Source of the DNA: Halichoerus grypus | Taxonomy: Eukaryota > Chordata > Mammalia > Carnivora > Phocidae | DNA length: 64,000 nt | Assembly (NCBI RefSeq): GCF_964656455.1 | Contig: NC_135716.1 | Coordinates: 106,982,389-107,046,388, forward strand | Direction of reading: 5' to 3' | Shown here: in pieces, positions 25,346-36,800 of the stretch | Position numbering within the stretch: the first letter of the stretch is position 1 | Layout: each line of letters begins with the position of its first letter | Position numbers and translations under genes: made by a program | Notes under the pieces: generated by a model | The model's database searches: none | What the model was told of the DNA's origin: nothing | The model's input: only the letters and a program-made list of their open reading frames with translations

Positions 25346-26459
25346 TATGATTTCTCAGATGCGGCTCCAACAGGGGGAAAATGAGAGGCTCCAAGCAGTC
25401 ACTGGTCCATAGTAATTCTAAAATTATGCTGGAAAAATATTACCAAGTCCCTCAATTCCAAAAATAGGGAATGTTCCTTGATTAGCTCTTGGTTCTTCTC
25501 CCTGGAATAACTTTCTAATTCCTTGTTTCCCATGGCCCCCTCTTGGTTCTTTGCTCTGCCTTCTTTGATATCTTTCCTAGTCTGTTGCTTTTCTTGGCTA
25601 CTTCTGAAGAAGTGGTCCATTTTGGCATGTATGTAGTTTTCTTAAACCTATTCCTCCCCATAGAAAGTTGGAGGCCCACAGGATGTTTTTCAATTTGAAC
25701 AATTTAAGCCACTTTTATTATTGGTTGGTGGCTCTTTTACCTATGAAACTTGCTGTAAAACATTGTAGGCTTTCTCTGTCTGGTTATAGTCTAATCTGCT
25801 GCAAAAGCTAAAGCACAATTGTTTTTGAGAAAGGCTTCTCTTTATGCATTTATCTGTTGCTATTTTTGGATTTGACATCCTTGAGACCACACCTTAAAGA
25901 TTTCCAGAAGTTTCCATCCTCTTCTTTTCTTCTCCCACTGGATAACACTTCATTCTTTTAGAACTCTTAACAAAGGGTCTTACAGCTGCAGCCTTGATTT
26001 GAGTCCTTGGGCATCATTTTACTTTCAAAATCTTTTGCTGGCTGGGAAAACTAGTGATGAGAAACAATTTTATTTTCCAATGTAGTTTTCCTTGCCTTCT
26101 CTATTTACCTTCTAAACTGGCCAAATGGACAATGCTTTTCTTGACTCTTTATCAACATACCTGATCATATGCAGTAAAACCAACTGACATTCTGAATATA
26201 TCACCTGAAAAATCATCTTGCCAAGGTCCATAGATTCATTAGGTATATCATTTTGTTCTAAATTTACTATAAGAAACAGTTTTACATTTGCTGCTACATA
26301 ACACAGGGTCACCATTTTTTCCAGGACTACTAATAATTTTTCCATAATAATCCCATGACTTTTCCCAGACTTTACTAATAATTTACTTGCCATTTTTCTA
26401 GCTTTTGTACCAATTACCAGCTTCTGCCCAACACCTTATTATAGAGCCAGTGACACATA
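25346..26459. other. Possible internal segment between two related repeats
   Basis: About 1.1 kb between two same-orientation repeat starts (24663 and 26460). Minus-strand open frames at 25399-25620 and 26112-26393 show no recognisable retroviral or other domain. It may be an internal region of an old LTR element or simply unique DNA. Confidence 0.3.
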
Positions 26460-26540
26460 TCAATTAGCTGTTGTCACATAACAAATCCCTTTTAGCTCAT
26501 TGGTTTAGAACAATATATTGATTAATCGCATCCAGTTTTC
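26460..26540 (+). repeat. Start of a second ancient repeat copy
   Basis: CAATTAGCTGTTGTCACATA and ACAAATCCC then TTGGTTTAGAACAATA parallel the start of the 24663 repeat. Similarity fades quickly after about 80 bp. Confidence 0.45.
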
Positions 26541-27054
26541 TCACCAGTTGTCAATACCTCACCAAGAGTAAGGTTGATCATGCCCAAGCCCACCTGAGAG
26601 GTGTAAGCTGTTGAGTAGATGGAATTTGGAATTCCTCGGGTAAATACATGATATTGACTTTATAGCTGCTTGTCCTCCACAGCTGGTTTTGTGTCCTCTA
26701 AGCTTGCACCTGAATCACTCAGATGTTCTGCTTTAGTGTAGTGGACCATGATTATAGTGGCCCTGAAGTGGTTTAATTGCCTGTCTCTAGCCATAGCCTA
26801 TAGAAATGTATTAAGCACAAATTTCTGAAAACATTTTGCTGACATATGTTAAATACTCAAGCAGTGAAATATAAACTGAAAAAGCATTTTCTTCCTGCAA
26901 ACTCTATAAAGAACACCCACACCAAGTTTAATGACAGATACAGTACTTGAAACAAAAAACAGAGAATCTCATCAGAGTGAGAGTTAAGTGTTAGAGAACA
27001 TTTAAATCTGTGAATGGTAGGAAACTTAAAGCATTTAAACTTTTAAACTTTAGA
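26541..27054. other. Unique intronic sequence
   Basis: No gene or repeat recognised; slightly GC-richer than its neighbours. Confidence 0.4.
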
Positions 27055-27069
27055 AAGGATAATTCTTTT

Positions 27070-27266
27070 TTTTTAAGATTTATTTATTTTAGAGAGAGAG
27101 AAAGTGTGCACATGGCGGGGAGGGGCAGAGGGAGTAAGAGAGTCCCAAGCAGACTCCCCACCGAGCAGGGAGCCTGACATGGGGCTCGATCTCATGACCT
27201 TGAGATAATGACCTGAGCCAAAATCAGAAGTCTGACGCTTAACTGACTGAGCCACCCAGGCACCCC
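27070..27266 (-). mobile_element. Older-type CanSINE, minus
   Basis: TTTTAGAGAGAGAGAAAGTG, GACATGGGGCTCGATCTCAT, GAGCCAAAATCAGAAGTCTG, CCACCCAGGCACCCC. Target-site duplication is diverged: AAGGATAATTCTTTT (27055-27069) against AAGGATGATTCCTTTT (from 27267). Confidence 0.93.
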
Positions 27267-27439
27267 AAGGATGATTCCTTTTAATGTTTTTGGACAGGGG
27301 AATATCATTATGAAATGAATAGGTAAAGAAGATTGGCTTGGTAGTGATAGGCCAAACAGAAGAAGCAGACACAAATGTGTCACACACAAATTAGTCAAAG
27401 TATACATAAGACATAACATCTCATTGATTTTTCATTTAT

Positions 27440-27570
27440 TCATCCATCCATTCATTCGTTCATTCAACCAATATTTGTTGAGTGTATAAACTGTTGGGCA
27501 CTGTACAAAGAATGTGAGCTATAATGAATTAGAATTAATACTGCTTTCAAAAATGTTTCAGTCTATAAGA
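27440..27570 (-). repeat. L2 3' terminus, minus
   Basis: CATTCATTCGTTCATTCAAC, CAATATTTGTTGAGTGTATA, GTTGGGCACTGTACAAAG: reverse of the L2 end with its GAATGAATGAATG tail. Confidence 0.75.
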
Positions 27571-27700
27571 ATAGAGGACACTGTGTAATAAACCTGTAAA
27601 ATAAATCTTACACATAAAAGATAAGATATTTATATTCATAAGCCAGCATTGTAGGTCAAAATAAAGTACTATAAGTAGTTATTCTTAGGAAAAACAGTCT

Positions 27701-27755
27701 TTCTTTCTTTGTTTCTTTCTTTTTTTCTTTCTTTCTTTCTTTTCTTTCTTTCTAT
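27701..27755. repeat. (TTTC)n simple repeat
   Basis: Imperfect TTTC tetranucleotide run, the reverse of the A-rich tail of the L1 that follows. Confidence 0.85.
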
Positions 27756-28218
27756 TTGAGTGTTGTTGACACACAATGTTATATCAGTTTCAGGTGTACA
27801 ACTTAGTGATTTGGAAGTTTACATATTGTTCCATGTTCACCACAAGTATAGCTCCCATCTGTTCTTTTACATTGTTGTTATAGTATCATTGACTATATTC
27901 CTTATGCTTTGCTTTTTTTTTTTTCCGTGAGTTACTCATTCCATAACTGGAGACTTGTATCTCCCTCTGCCCTTCACCCATTTTGCCCAAACCCCACCCC
28001 TCTCCCCTCTGACAACCATCAATTTGTTCTCTGTATGTATAGTTCTGATTCTGCTTTTTATTTGTTTATTCATTTTTTTAGAGTCCATTTATGTGTTGAA
28101 TCATATGATATTTGTCTTTCTTAGTCTGTCTTATTTCACTTAGCATAATACCTTCTAGGGCCACCCATGTTGTCTCAAATGGCATGATCTCATCCTTTTT
28201 TATGGCTGTGTAATATTC

Positions 28219-28220
<2 letters not shown>

Positions 28221-28255
<35 letters not shown>
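28221..28255. repeat. (GT)n microsatellite within L1
   Basis: About 17 uninterrupted GT units, located at the internal junction of the minus-strand L1. Confidence 0.95.
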
Positions 28256-28260
<5 letters not shown>

Positions 28261-30094
28261 ATTTTCTGTTTGGTGTAAGGAAGTGGTCCAGTTTCCTTCT
28301 TTTGCATGTAGTTGTCCAGTTTTCCCAGCCTCATTTATTGAAAAGACTGTCTTTTTCCCATTGTGTATTCTTGCCTCTTTTTTCATAGATTAATTGACCA
28401 TATATACATGAGGGTTTTTGTTTGTTTGTTTGTTTTCTGGGCTATTTATTCTGTTCCATTGATCTATGTGTCTGTTTTTGTGCCACCTGATTACTACAGC
28501 TTTGTAATATATCTTGAAATCTAGAATTGTGATACCTCCAGCTTTATTTTTCTTTCTAAGATTGTTTTAGCTCTTGGAGGTCTTTTTGTGGTTCCATACA
28601 AATTTTAGGATTGTTTTTTTCTAGTTCTGTGAAAAATGCTGTTGGTGTTTGGATAAGGATTGCATTGACTTTGTAGATTGCTTTGGGTAGTATGGACATT
28701 TTAACAATATTAATTCTTTAATCCATTAGCATGAAATAGCTTTCCATTTGTTTGTGTTGTCTTCAGTTTGTTTTATCAATGTTTTATAATTTTCAGAGTA
28801 GAAATCTTTCACCCTCTAGTTTGAATTTATTCCTAGATATTTTATCCTTTTTGGTGCACTTGTAAATGGGATTGTTTTCTTAATTTCTCTTTCTGCTGTT
28901 TCATCATTAGTGTATGGAAAAACTATCAGTTTCTGTGTATTAATTTTGTATCCTGAAGCTTCACTGAATTAATACTTCTAGCAGGGTTTTGTTTTTGTTT
29001 GTTTGGTTTTTTGTAGCATCTTTAAGGTTTTTTATGTACAATGTCGTGTTGTCTGCAAATAGCGACTGTTTAACTTCTTTTTTACCAATATGGATTCCTC
29101 TTATTTCTTTTCTTGTCTGGTTGTTATGGCTAGGACTTCCAGTCTTATGTTGAATAAAAGTGGTGAGAGTGGACATCCCTGTCTTGTTCCTAATCTTAGA
29201 GGAAAAGCTCTGTTTTTCATCAAGTAAGATATTAGCTGTGGGTTTTTCATATAGGGCTCTTATTATGTGAGGTATATCCTTCTAAACCCAGTTTGTTGAG
29301 AGTTTTTATCATGAAAAATTTAGAATTTTGTCAGATGCTTTTTCTGCATCTATTGAGATGATCATAGGATTTTTAACCTTCATTTTATTGATGTTTCACG
29401 TTGATTTGCAAATATTGCATCTCTGGAATAAATCCTACTTGATCCAGGTGAATGATCCTTTTACTGTATTGTTAAATGTGGTTTGCTAATATTTTGTTGA
29501 GGATTTTTGCCTCTGTGTTCATAGGGATATTGGCCTCTAGTTCTCTTTTTTGGGGTGTCTTTGTCTTTTTTTGGTATCAGAGTAATGCTGGCCTAGTACA
29601 ATGTTTTTGGAATCTTTCCTCCCTCTTCTATTTTTTGCAATAGTATGAGGAGAATAGGCATTAACTCTTCTTTAAAACTTTGTAGAATTCACCTGTGAGT
29701 CCATCTGATCCTACACTTTTATTTTTAGGGTTTTTTTTTTTTTTTTTTTTATTGATTCAATTTTGTTACTCATAATCAGTCTGTTCAGATTTTCTATTTC
29801 TTCCTGATTCAGTTTTAGAAGATTGCTGTTCTAGAAATGTGTCCATTTCTTCTAGGTTGTCCAATTTGTTGTCATATATTTTTTAATAGTATTCTCTTAT
29901 AATTCTTTATATTTCTGTGGTATCCGTTGTTACTTCTTTTTTGTTTCTGATTCTATTTATTTTATTCATTAAAAAAGATTTTCTTGATGAATCTGGCTAA
30001 GAGTTTATCAATTTCATTTATCTTTTCAAAGAATCAGTTCTTGGTTTCATGTCATGCTAGAATTTTATACATTTAAGTGTAAGATATACACCTT

Positions 30095-30330
30095 ATGCTT
30101 TTAAGATTTTTTTTCCTTCCTCTATTCTCTAATTTTCTCATCTTTGTTTTTCTCTTCCTTATTTCTGTACTCTTCTTTCTTGATTCACTGTTACTTTTTA
30201 TTTCATATTCACCCCCTTTTTCTTATTTAGTCTATTCTTTTTTCCTTTCTCTTCTTCTCAGTTTCATGACCTCTTCCTTCCAGTTTCCTATTCTCCGTCC
30301 TCTCCCTCTTTCTCATGCTTTCCATCTTAT
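30095..30330. repeat. Pyrimidine-rich low-complexity tract
   Basis: Dominated by T and C (TTTTTTTTCCTTCCTC at the start, CTCCCTCTTTCTC near the end) with few purines. The 79-codon open frame over it is a composition artefact: almost all Phe, Leu, Ser and Pro. Confidence 0.75.
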
Positions 30331-31075
30331 CTGAAGAGATTGTCAGCAGTGTTGTCCTTTTATTTTTTAACATAATGGTTATATCTTATTTTATGTTCAT
30401 TTTAAATTGATGAAATATGTAATAGATATTAGTACAAATAATTATAAACTGACTGGAAAAGTGTAAAATCCTTGAGGATGTTTTCACACATGATAAATGC
30501 ATGCTAATTAGACTGGTATGAATCTTTACTTCTACAGAAAATAAGATTCATAATAGATATTTGGATGAATATTGAGGATCTTAACATCCTATATGGATTT
30601 GAAAGTTCTCATTCCAAGTTCCCTAGAATAAATCAAAGTAGCCAAATTAATAAATCATAATAACTTAAAATATGCATTACCTTTTATATAATGTATTCTG
30701 CTACTATGCAAAAACCTTTTAATTAATAGGCAAGATTATTCAAGTCAGTTCAACAAATTTGAGCTCCTACTATGTGTGAGAAACTAGGCTAGGGAAAGGA
30801 ATGTTATTGGATATGATAGATCCTTTCTCTTTCCTTTTTTGATTGAGTTCAGAGAAAGGATAGGTCTGAGGAAGATAATAAGGAATACCGGTGGAAGAGG
30901 TAGATTGGATGTGTTTTTGCCAGAAAGAAAAAAGCTAAAGGGAATGATAAAAGAACAAAAGAGGAAGAGAAGTATACAGATAATTTAAAAAGTCCCATAT
31001 TGTGCAGTGTGAAGAAGAAATAGTTGCATTTAGGGGTAGTAAGTAGAAGATAAATTAGACTGTAGCTACATTGAT
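30331..31075. other. Mostly unique intronic sequence
   Basis: No gene. A short L2-like stretch near 30745-30800 (CAACAAATTTGAGCTCCTAC) is too brief for a separate call. Confidence 0.45.
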
Positions 31076-31079
31076 TTGT

Positions 31080-31260
31080 TCACCTAACATTTATTAAGAT
31101 TCTGCTATTAATTGGGTACTGTGCTAGATATAGAGTGATTCAGAAAAGAGGAAAAGCAGGCACTGCTCTGAAAGGATTTTACAAACTAGTAAGGGAGATA
31201 GTGTGCAAATAAATTAATTTAACCAAATATAGAAACAGACAAAGGTAAGGCACAATGAAA
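31080..31260 (-). repeat. L2 3'-end fragment, minus
   Basis: CACCTAACATTTATTAAGAT, GGGTACTGTGCTAGATATAG, GCAGGCACTGCTCTGAAAGG, then a GTGTGCAAATAAATTAA segment: degraded reverse L2. Confidence 0.6.
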
Positions 31261-31339
31261 GAATTGGTCTTTTCCTTCTTAGTTAGGAAAGTTAGAGAAT
31301 GAATTTTTTGCTGGGTGTTGTTAATGGGGATAAGGAAAT

Positions 31340-31570
31340 AACAGTTATTGAGCACTTATTGAATTATAAGACACTCCGCTAGACTCTGTGGATATCTAAT
31401 GTCCTTTGGTCCTTATATAACTATACAGTAGGGGCTTTTCATTCTACTTATACAGGTTAAGAAAGTGAGGCTCACAATAGTTGTCACTTGTCACATAGCT
31501 AATAAGTAGGAAAGATAGGATTTGGACCCAGATCCATTTGACTTTAAGATAGTGCAGTTGTTACCATACT
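31340..31570 (-). repeat. MIR SINE, minus
   Basis: ACAGTTATTGAGCACTTATT, TTCTACTTATACAGGTTAAG, AAAGTGAGGCTCACAATAG, GTCACATAGCTAATAAGTAG, GATTTGGACCCAGATCC: a well-preserved reverse MIR. Confidence 0.85.
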
Positions 31571-31574
31571 TCAG

Positions 31575-33195
31575 GAGTCTGTGCTTGATTTGACAGTTAT
31601 TGAAAAATATTATGACAGTCATGCTTAAGACAAATGGGGGATATACACTCATTTCAAAGAGGAGTAATACCCTGGGAGGTAAATAATAACGAGACTCTGT
31701 GTTAGGTAGATTGGAAGGAAAGAATGTAGATAGGAATAAATATGGAGAAAGAACCTGAGGCCAAGGAGAGCTTCCAGAGAGAAAACTGAAGTTTTGGGGA
31801 GGTTTTTTCCTATGATATTTTAAAATATGGAAACTAACTAAATGGAGTCAGAGAACAGCTGGGGGAAAAGTGGGTTTCTCCATTCCTTCTATTACCTATT
31901 TGTTTATGACCTCATCATCCTTTGGCAGGGATATGACAGTAGCCTGTTGTTCATTCTTTGTACTGCCACCAGAATTGAGTTTCTGAGGAATCCCCTGAAT
32001 AGTAACCTTTGATGACTCCCCATTATCCATTATACAATGATGTGTAAACTCCTTATCCCAGAATATAAATGTGTTAATCTCTGTCACTTTGTGCTGCATT
32101 TTATATGAATTCCCAGTGCCATATTATAATTCACTAAATTTCTCTCTGAGTATGTCCTGTCTAGAATGTATGCCATCTATGATATTTTCATTTTAGTGGC
32201 AAAATTTTCTATTTCCAAAAGTTCTGTTTGGTTCTTTTTATTATCCTCTCATTTTTCTTTCATTTTGCTTGTTTTTGATACATACATTTTTATTTTGTTT
32301 TTAAGGGATGGTATCCACTCTATTTTATTTTATTTTATTATGAGAATTATAAACATAGTAACTTTAAGGAAATTTTCAGATTATTACTTTCACTTTGAAA
32401 TAAATTCAGTTCCTGATTATTGGAGCTCTCTTAATGTGAATTTTTCCTTGTCTGTTTTTAGAAATTTTGTGTATTTCTGAATCTTGAGGGATTGTTGTGC
32501 TCATTTGTTTTCCTCGTGATGATGTCTCCCTGTCCCATCTAGCAATTAATTCCGTGGTTGCCTCAATATGGATCTTAGTGTGCTTGATCTAGAATCATGT
32601 CTTATATTACTAGCTCTGGGAGTAATCGCATAGTAATATTGTGTTGATGTATCTGTGGAAACCACATGAGGGATGACTTGACCCATGCCTCAGATTCAAG
32701 TCTGTGTTGTCTTCCTCCCGTCTGTCTTTAGCATAGAGCTTTATATAAGTCTTTATGTAAGTTAGCACAATAGTGTTTTCCTAGCCCCTTATGTGTGCAA
32801 AGGTAGTACCATTCCTCCAGCCCATGATTTTAAGCAGGGAGTCTCACTCCAATCTCCCACTTCAGGTGGGGCACTTTTGGTTTCAATTATACCAAAATAG
32901 TTGATTCTAGGCTGTGTATGCTTGGTTCAGAACCTGAAGACCTTCAGGCCTGTTGCTTCAATTCTGCTTGCTACTGTGTCTTTATTTCTTTTCTGGTGTG
33001 TGTGTGGCTATGTGTTTTGAAATGAAGATGAACTTCAGATCAAAATTTACAATGTCATTTTATCCAAAATTCTTAGAGGACTAAGTTTTACTAGTCCCCT
33101 CTTTTCCCAGCTATTCTCTGTCAGGTACCTGTTATCCTAACTCTTCTGATGATGTGAGCTATTCCTTGAATACATCTGAATACATCATGTACTTT
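31575..33195. other. Intronic sequence with possible L1M 5' remnant
   Basis: No gene. The block at about 32190-32500 contains CTATTTCCAAAAGTTCTGTT and TGGTTCTTTTTATTATCC, which resemble the reverse of an old L1M 5' region. The match is weak. The 104-codon open frame at 32166-32480 is hydrophobic and T-driven, with no family features. Confidence 0.4.
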
Positions 33196-33199
33196 TATG

Positions 33200-33565
33200 T
33201 TCCCATGCCTCTGCTCATTCTGCTTCTTCCACCTGAATACACCCTTTTATTCTGTTCTGTCAAAGTCATTATTCTTTAAGACCCAAATCAGAAGGCACTT
33301 TTCATTAGACACTTACTTCCCTTGATTCTTCTCAATATGAAGTTATCATTCCTTTTTTGCTTGTGAAGCATTTTGTGCATTCTATTAATTTATCATATCA
33401 TATACACCCATGGTTGGGTATTTAAATATCTGGTGCCCAACATTATGGTTATTGTATGAAGTTATAGGTCACATTCTATTGTATTCATCATTGAAACCTT
33501 GGTGTTTAATATGGTGTTTGTCACATGACAGGTACATAGAAAATGCCTGATAAATAAATACATAC
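33200..33565 (+). repeat. L2 LINE 3' region
   Basis: CATGCCTCTGCTCATTCTGC, CTTTAAGACCCAAATCAGAA, GGTGTTTAATATGGTGTTTG, GACAGGTACATAGAAAATGC and TGATAAATAAATA follow the L2 3' order. Confidence 0.8.
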
Positions 33566-33638
33566 TTACTGCTAAAACAAATGGATTAGTCATCTCTATT
33601 CTTAATATCATCTCAGTTAAGGATTGTGAGCTTAATAC

Positions 33639-33660
33639 CTCTCTCTCTCTCTCTCTCTCT
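33639..33660. repeat. (CT)11 microsatellite
   Basis: Eleven uninterrupted CT units. Confidence 0.95.
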
Positions 33661-34295
33661 GTAGAAGGTGGCAAGACAATATAAAATTTGTGTGTCTTAC
33701 AAATGTTCATCTAAAACAACATTTTTATAAAATAAACTAAAAATAAAACAACATTTTTTAAAAGTATGTAGTGGTTTCTACATAATAATAAACAAAAATA
33801 TAATTTATTACTTGTCTCTATGTATACCACTGTTAGTTTGGATAAATGCAAGGAAACTTGCTTGATAGAGGGAAAGAAAATATCAGACAGTTATGAGATT
33901 AAGAAGAAGCCATATGGATAAATTTGTTAGATTGACTAAGAGTAAATAAGCATAACATTAAAAGCCATTGAATGAGGGCATTGAAGATTTAAAATCAAGA
34001 CTGTAGCAATTTTCAGAAGCATAGACTAGAAACAAGGGGAGAGACCAGGACAGCAGGAATAAAAAATCTGACCTAGTGAGTAGTCAGCATATACCCTTGA
34101 GTTTTAGGGCCTTAGGAAAGGTTAGTGAAATATTTCTGAATACCAACCCGGCAAAGTTTTGTGTCTGTGGAATTCAGTAATGCTGGCTTATAGGTAGGAC
34201 AGTAAGTAAGCAGAACATAAGCCAAAAATCTTAGCTCCAGAGAGGCATGCTGCAGGGAAGGTGTTGGTGGGGTACATATGAACACTACCAAACGG
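33661..34295. other. Unique intronic sequence
   Basis: AT-rich; no recognisable gene or repeat. Confidence 0.5.
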
Positions 34296-34299
34296 AATG

Positions 34300-34560
34300 T
34301 ACGGGTAAATAAATAAGTGCGTTTTGAATAGCTAGTTGTGTTTCAGCACTTCATGTACTTCTCATGATTCTAAAATAAGTATTATCTCATTCCCCAGATG
34401 GAATAAGTTGGACATAGAAAGATTAGATGGCTTCTTTCAATCCCCACAACCATTAGTGGCAGTAACAAGATATAAACCCATATTTTCTGGCCCCACCCAG
34501 TCTTCTTTTGATTATTTTGAGGTACACTTTCTGGAAAGAAACTTGATGTTTCCTCTGCTA
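34300..34560 (-). repeat. MIR SINE, minus (degraded)
   Basis: AATAAGTATTATCTCATTCC, CCAGATGGAATAAGTTGGAC, ATAGAAAGATTAGATGGC and ACAAGATATAAACCCATATT keep the reverse MIR order with much drift. Confidence 0.65.
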
Positions 34561-34569
34561 GATGCTGAA

Positions 34570-35145
34570 ATGGCATGGTGTAGATAGAAATAAATGGCAA
34601 TTTCTTACTGTAGTGTAGGTAGAGGAGGTCAGTTCCTAACATTTGAAAATGGAATTAAATAGCTTTCTTAAGGACTTTAATCCAAAATTAAGTCAGACTG
34701 CCAAGAAATACAGGATGGAGAAATTGGAACATTCTATATCTCATCACTTAATGTAGCTGAACATTTTGGACCTGAACATGGTTGTCAGATATTTTACCAT
34801 TTTTATTTCTGTGGGTTGATTTTTTTTCAAGTTCTTCATTTTCTTTTTAAAATAAAAATCTCCACACTGCTAATGAAATTTTAGGAGAGGTCTCACTATA
34901 AGGTTTGCACTATGTTCCATTTATTGAAAGATTTTTCTCAATCAAAGAAAATGTTCAGAGCTTAAAATTTTGGTGATTCTTCATTGACTTTCCCCAAAAC
35001 TGAAAACTGAATGTGGTCCTTATTACTGTTTTTTTTTTTTTTGTAAGATTTTTACTCTCATAATCTCATAACATTTCAGAAACGTGTGAAGAGGACATCA
35101 GATCATGGTCTTTTTGTATTAGAAGACACTATAAAAACCACCTAA
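34570..35145. other. Unique intronic sequence
   Basis: No gene or repeat recognised except a short T run near 35029. Confidence 0.45.
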
Positions 35146-35149
35146 TCTT

Positions 35150-35260
35150 ACACCCATTACCAAAAGATAACACTGAGGCCTAATCAGGTTAATGATTTGA
35201 TCAGGGTTATGTAATTGTCAATAACAGAATAGGAGCCAGAAAGCACTCTTTCCTCAGTGC
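35150..35260 (-). repeat. MIR SINE fragment, minus
   Basis: AAGATAACACTGAGGCCTAA, GATTTGATCAGGGTTATGTA, ACAGAATAGGAGCCAGAAAG: reverse MIR core. Confidence 0.65.
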
Positions 35261-35716
35261 TTTTTCAGTGTAGAGGGGTGGTTATGGATTAGATTCTTGA
35301 ATGTATCTTCCTCTGAGAGTTTATTTTTAGGTATTTTTGTCACATGACTGAATCTCTGTGATATGAGAGATGTCTATAAATGAGATAATCAGGGGCAGGT
35401 GTTCCTTGTACTTGGGCAGTGTGTATTATGGGAATTCAGTAGTGCGGACAAAAAAAAAAAAAAATGGTTAGAGTGAAGTTTCCTCTTTGGGTATTCATTT
35501 GGTAAGGCTATGTGGAAGATGATCATTTTTTCTTCCTAAAGAGATTATACAATTTATACAGTGAAACTTTGTAAACATTATAAATGTTTCCTTTGGAAGC
35601 AGATGTGCGTAAGATGCATGTTTTTCACGCTGATCATAAATACTTTATATACTGTATTTAGTGCTGAATTATAGCTCTCCAAATTATTTTTAAATATATG
35701 AAAAGGGGAAGGTCTT

Positions 35717-35914
35717 TTTTTTTTTTTTTTAAAGATTTATTTATTTGACAGAAAGAGACACAGAGAGAGGGGGAACACAAGCAGGGGGAGTGGGAGAGGG
35801 AGAAGCAGGCTTCCCGCGGAGTGGAGAGCCCGATGCGGGGCTCGATCCCAGGACCCTGGGATCATGACCTGAGCTGAAGGCAGATGCTTAACCGACTGAG
35901 CCACCCAGGCTCCC
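35717..35914 (-). mobile_element. Young CanSINE, minus orientation
   Basis: T run, AAAGATTTATTTATTTGACA, GGGGGAACACAAGCAGGGGG, GATGCGGGGCTCGATCCCAG, CCACCCAGGCTCCC. Perfect 18-bp target-site duplication TGAAAAGGGGAAGGTCTT at 35699-35716 and 35915-35932. A 10-bp tandem duplication (TCTTAACAAG twice, 35929-35948) overlaps the 3' copy. Confidence 0.96.
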
Positions 35915-36060
35915 TGAAAAGGGGAAGGTCTTAACAAGTCTTAACAAGGCAAAAATATTTCTGTTTGTAGTAAAGGGAAGCAAATTACCTTGTAAAAATT
36001 TTAATTTTCCCAAGATAGGAATAATACAAATCCTCAAAATTCAAGCTAGTGTATAGTCCT

Positions 36061-36080
36061 CTTATTATTATTATTATTAC
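36061..36080. repeat. (TTA)n microsatellite
   Basis: Six TTA units preceded by C. Confidence 0.9.
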
Positions 36081-36179
36081 TCATTTATTTATTCAACTGA
36101 CATTGTCGAGCACCTGGTCTAGCTGGCTGCTGGAAGTACCAGGACTAAATCAGCAGTCTCCCTACCCTTGTCAACCACC

Positions 36180-36535
36180 CTCCCTGTCACTCTCCTGCTC
36201 CAGGCACCAGGCTCTTCCTTCAAAGCCTCCGACCTGCTGAGCCTCCTGCCATGTGATGGCATTTGCACATCTGTTTCCTCTGCCTCCTCCTTTTCTCTTC
36301 TCACTCTAGGTGATTTCTACTCATCTTTGAGATGGCAGGAAGAACTTCCCAGATCCCCTAATCCCATTGCTCTGTGCTATCATAATTCATCTTTGTTTGC
36401 AGTGAAATGTTTGTCAGTTTGTTCAACCCTCAGCTACAGAGGAAGTATCTGTGTCTGTTTTACTAGCCATTATTTCCTCTTGGCCTTGCACAACAACAGG
36501 CACTCAACCAATCTGTTGAATGAATGAATGTCCTC
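36180..36535 (+). repeat. L2 LINE 3' end
   Basis: CACTCTAGGTGATTTCTACT, GAAGAACTTCCCAGATCCCC, TGCACAACAACAGGCACTCA and the terminal GTTGAATGAATGAATG are in L2 order. The longest open frame of the window (119 codons, 36168-36527) lies over this repeat and is a composition artefact. Confidence 0.85.
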
Positions 36536-36639
36536 CTGAGACCTACCAGCTATTTGCGGATACAGTTAATTTAAAAAATAATTATAGTAAAATGTGAAAA
36601 ATGTGGGGATATAAAGAAGTAAATTAATAACCTTTAAGA

Positions 36640-36800
36640 AGTGAGAGGAAGTAATTGAGGAAGGCTTCTCAAGAGGAAATGGTACCTGTGTTACATCCTG
36701 AAGGATACCCAGGAATTGGTCAGGTGAGGAGTATGAGTGAGGAGTTATGCATTTTGTATTGAGGGAGAAGCAAGAGCAAAGGCCGGAAAATGGGAAGAAT
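36640..36800 (-). repeat. L2 fragment, minus
   Basis: GAGGAAGGCTTCTCAAGAGG, GTTACATCCTGAAGGATACC, AGAAGCAAGAGCAAAGGCCG: reverse of the L2 AGGCCTTCC and CTGCCTGGAATGCTC blocks. Confidence 0.7.

Larger units (their letters stand above)
27701..30047 (-). mobile_element. 5'-truncated, internally deleted L1 (minus)
   Basis: Minus-strand L1 whose degenerate tail is the TTTC-rich stretch at 27701-27755. Decayed ORF2 is recognisable in translation: near 30000 the Phe-Glu-Lys-Ile-Asn-Glu-type block, near 29060 QSLFADNTTLYIKNLKDATK (the reverse-transcriptase catalytic FADD is FADN here, so inactive), near 28300 GKTGQLHAKEGNWTTSLHQT, and near 28180 the C-terminal EYYTAIKKDEIMPFETTW. The last two blocks are separated only by a GT microsatellite, whereas a complete L1 has roughly 250 residues between them as I recall. 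Many stops and shifts; no mobility expected. Confidence 0.9.

Noticed and set aside
28078..28386. 102-codon minus-strand open frame
   Set aside because: Decayed L1 ORF2 sequence with a GT microsatellite encoding His-Thr repeats, not a gene.
32166..32480. Hydrophobic 104-codon open frame that could suggest a membrane protein
   Set aside because: Phe/Ile/Leu content comes from T-rich DNA, possibly an old L1 5' region; no start context or homologue recognised.
36168..36527. 119-codon open frame, the longest in the window
   Set aside because: Lies over an L2 3' end; Ser/Leu/Cys-rich composition and no family features.
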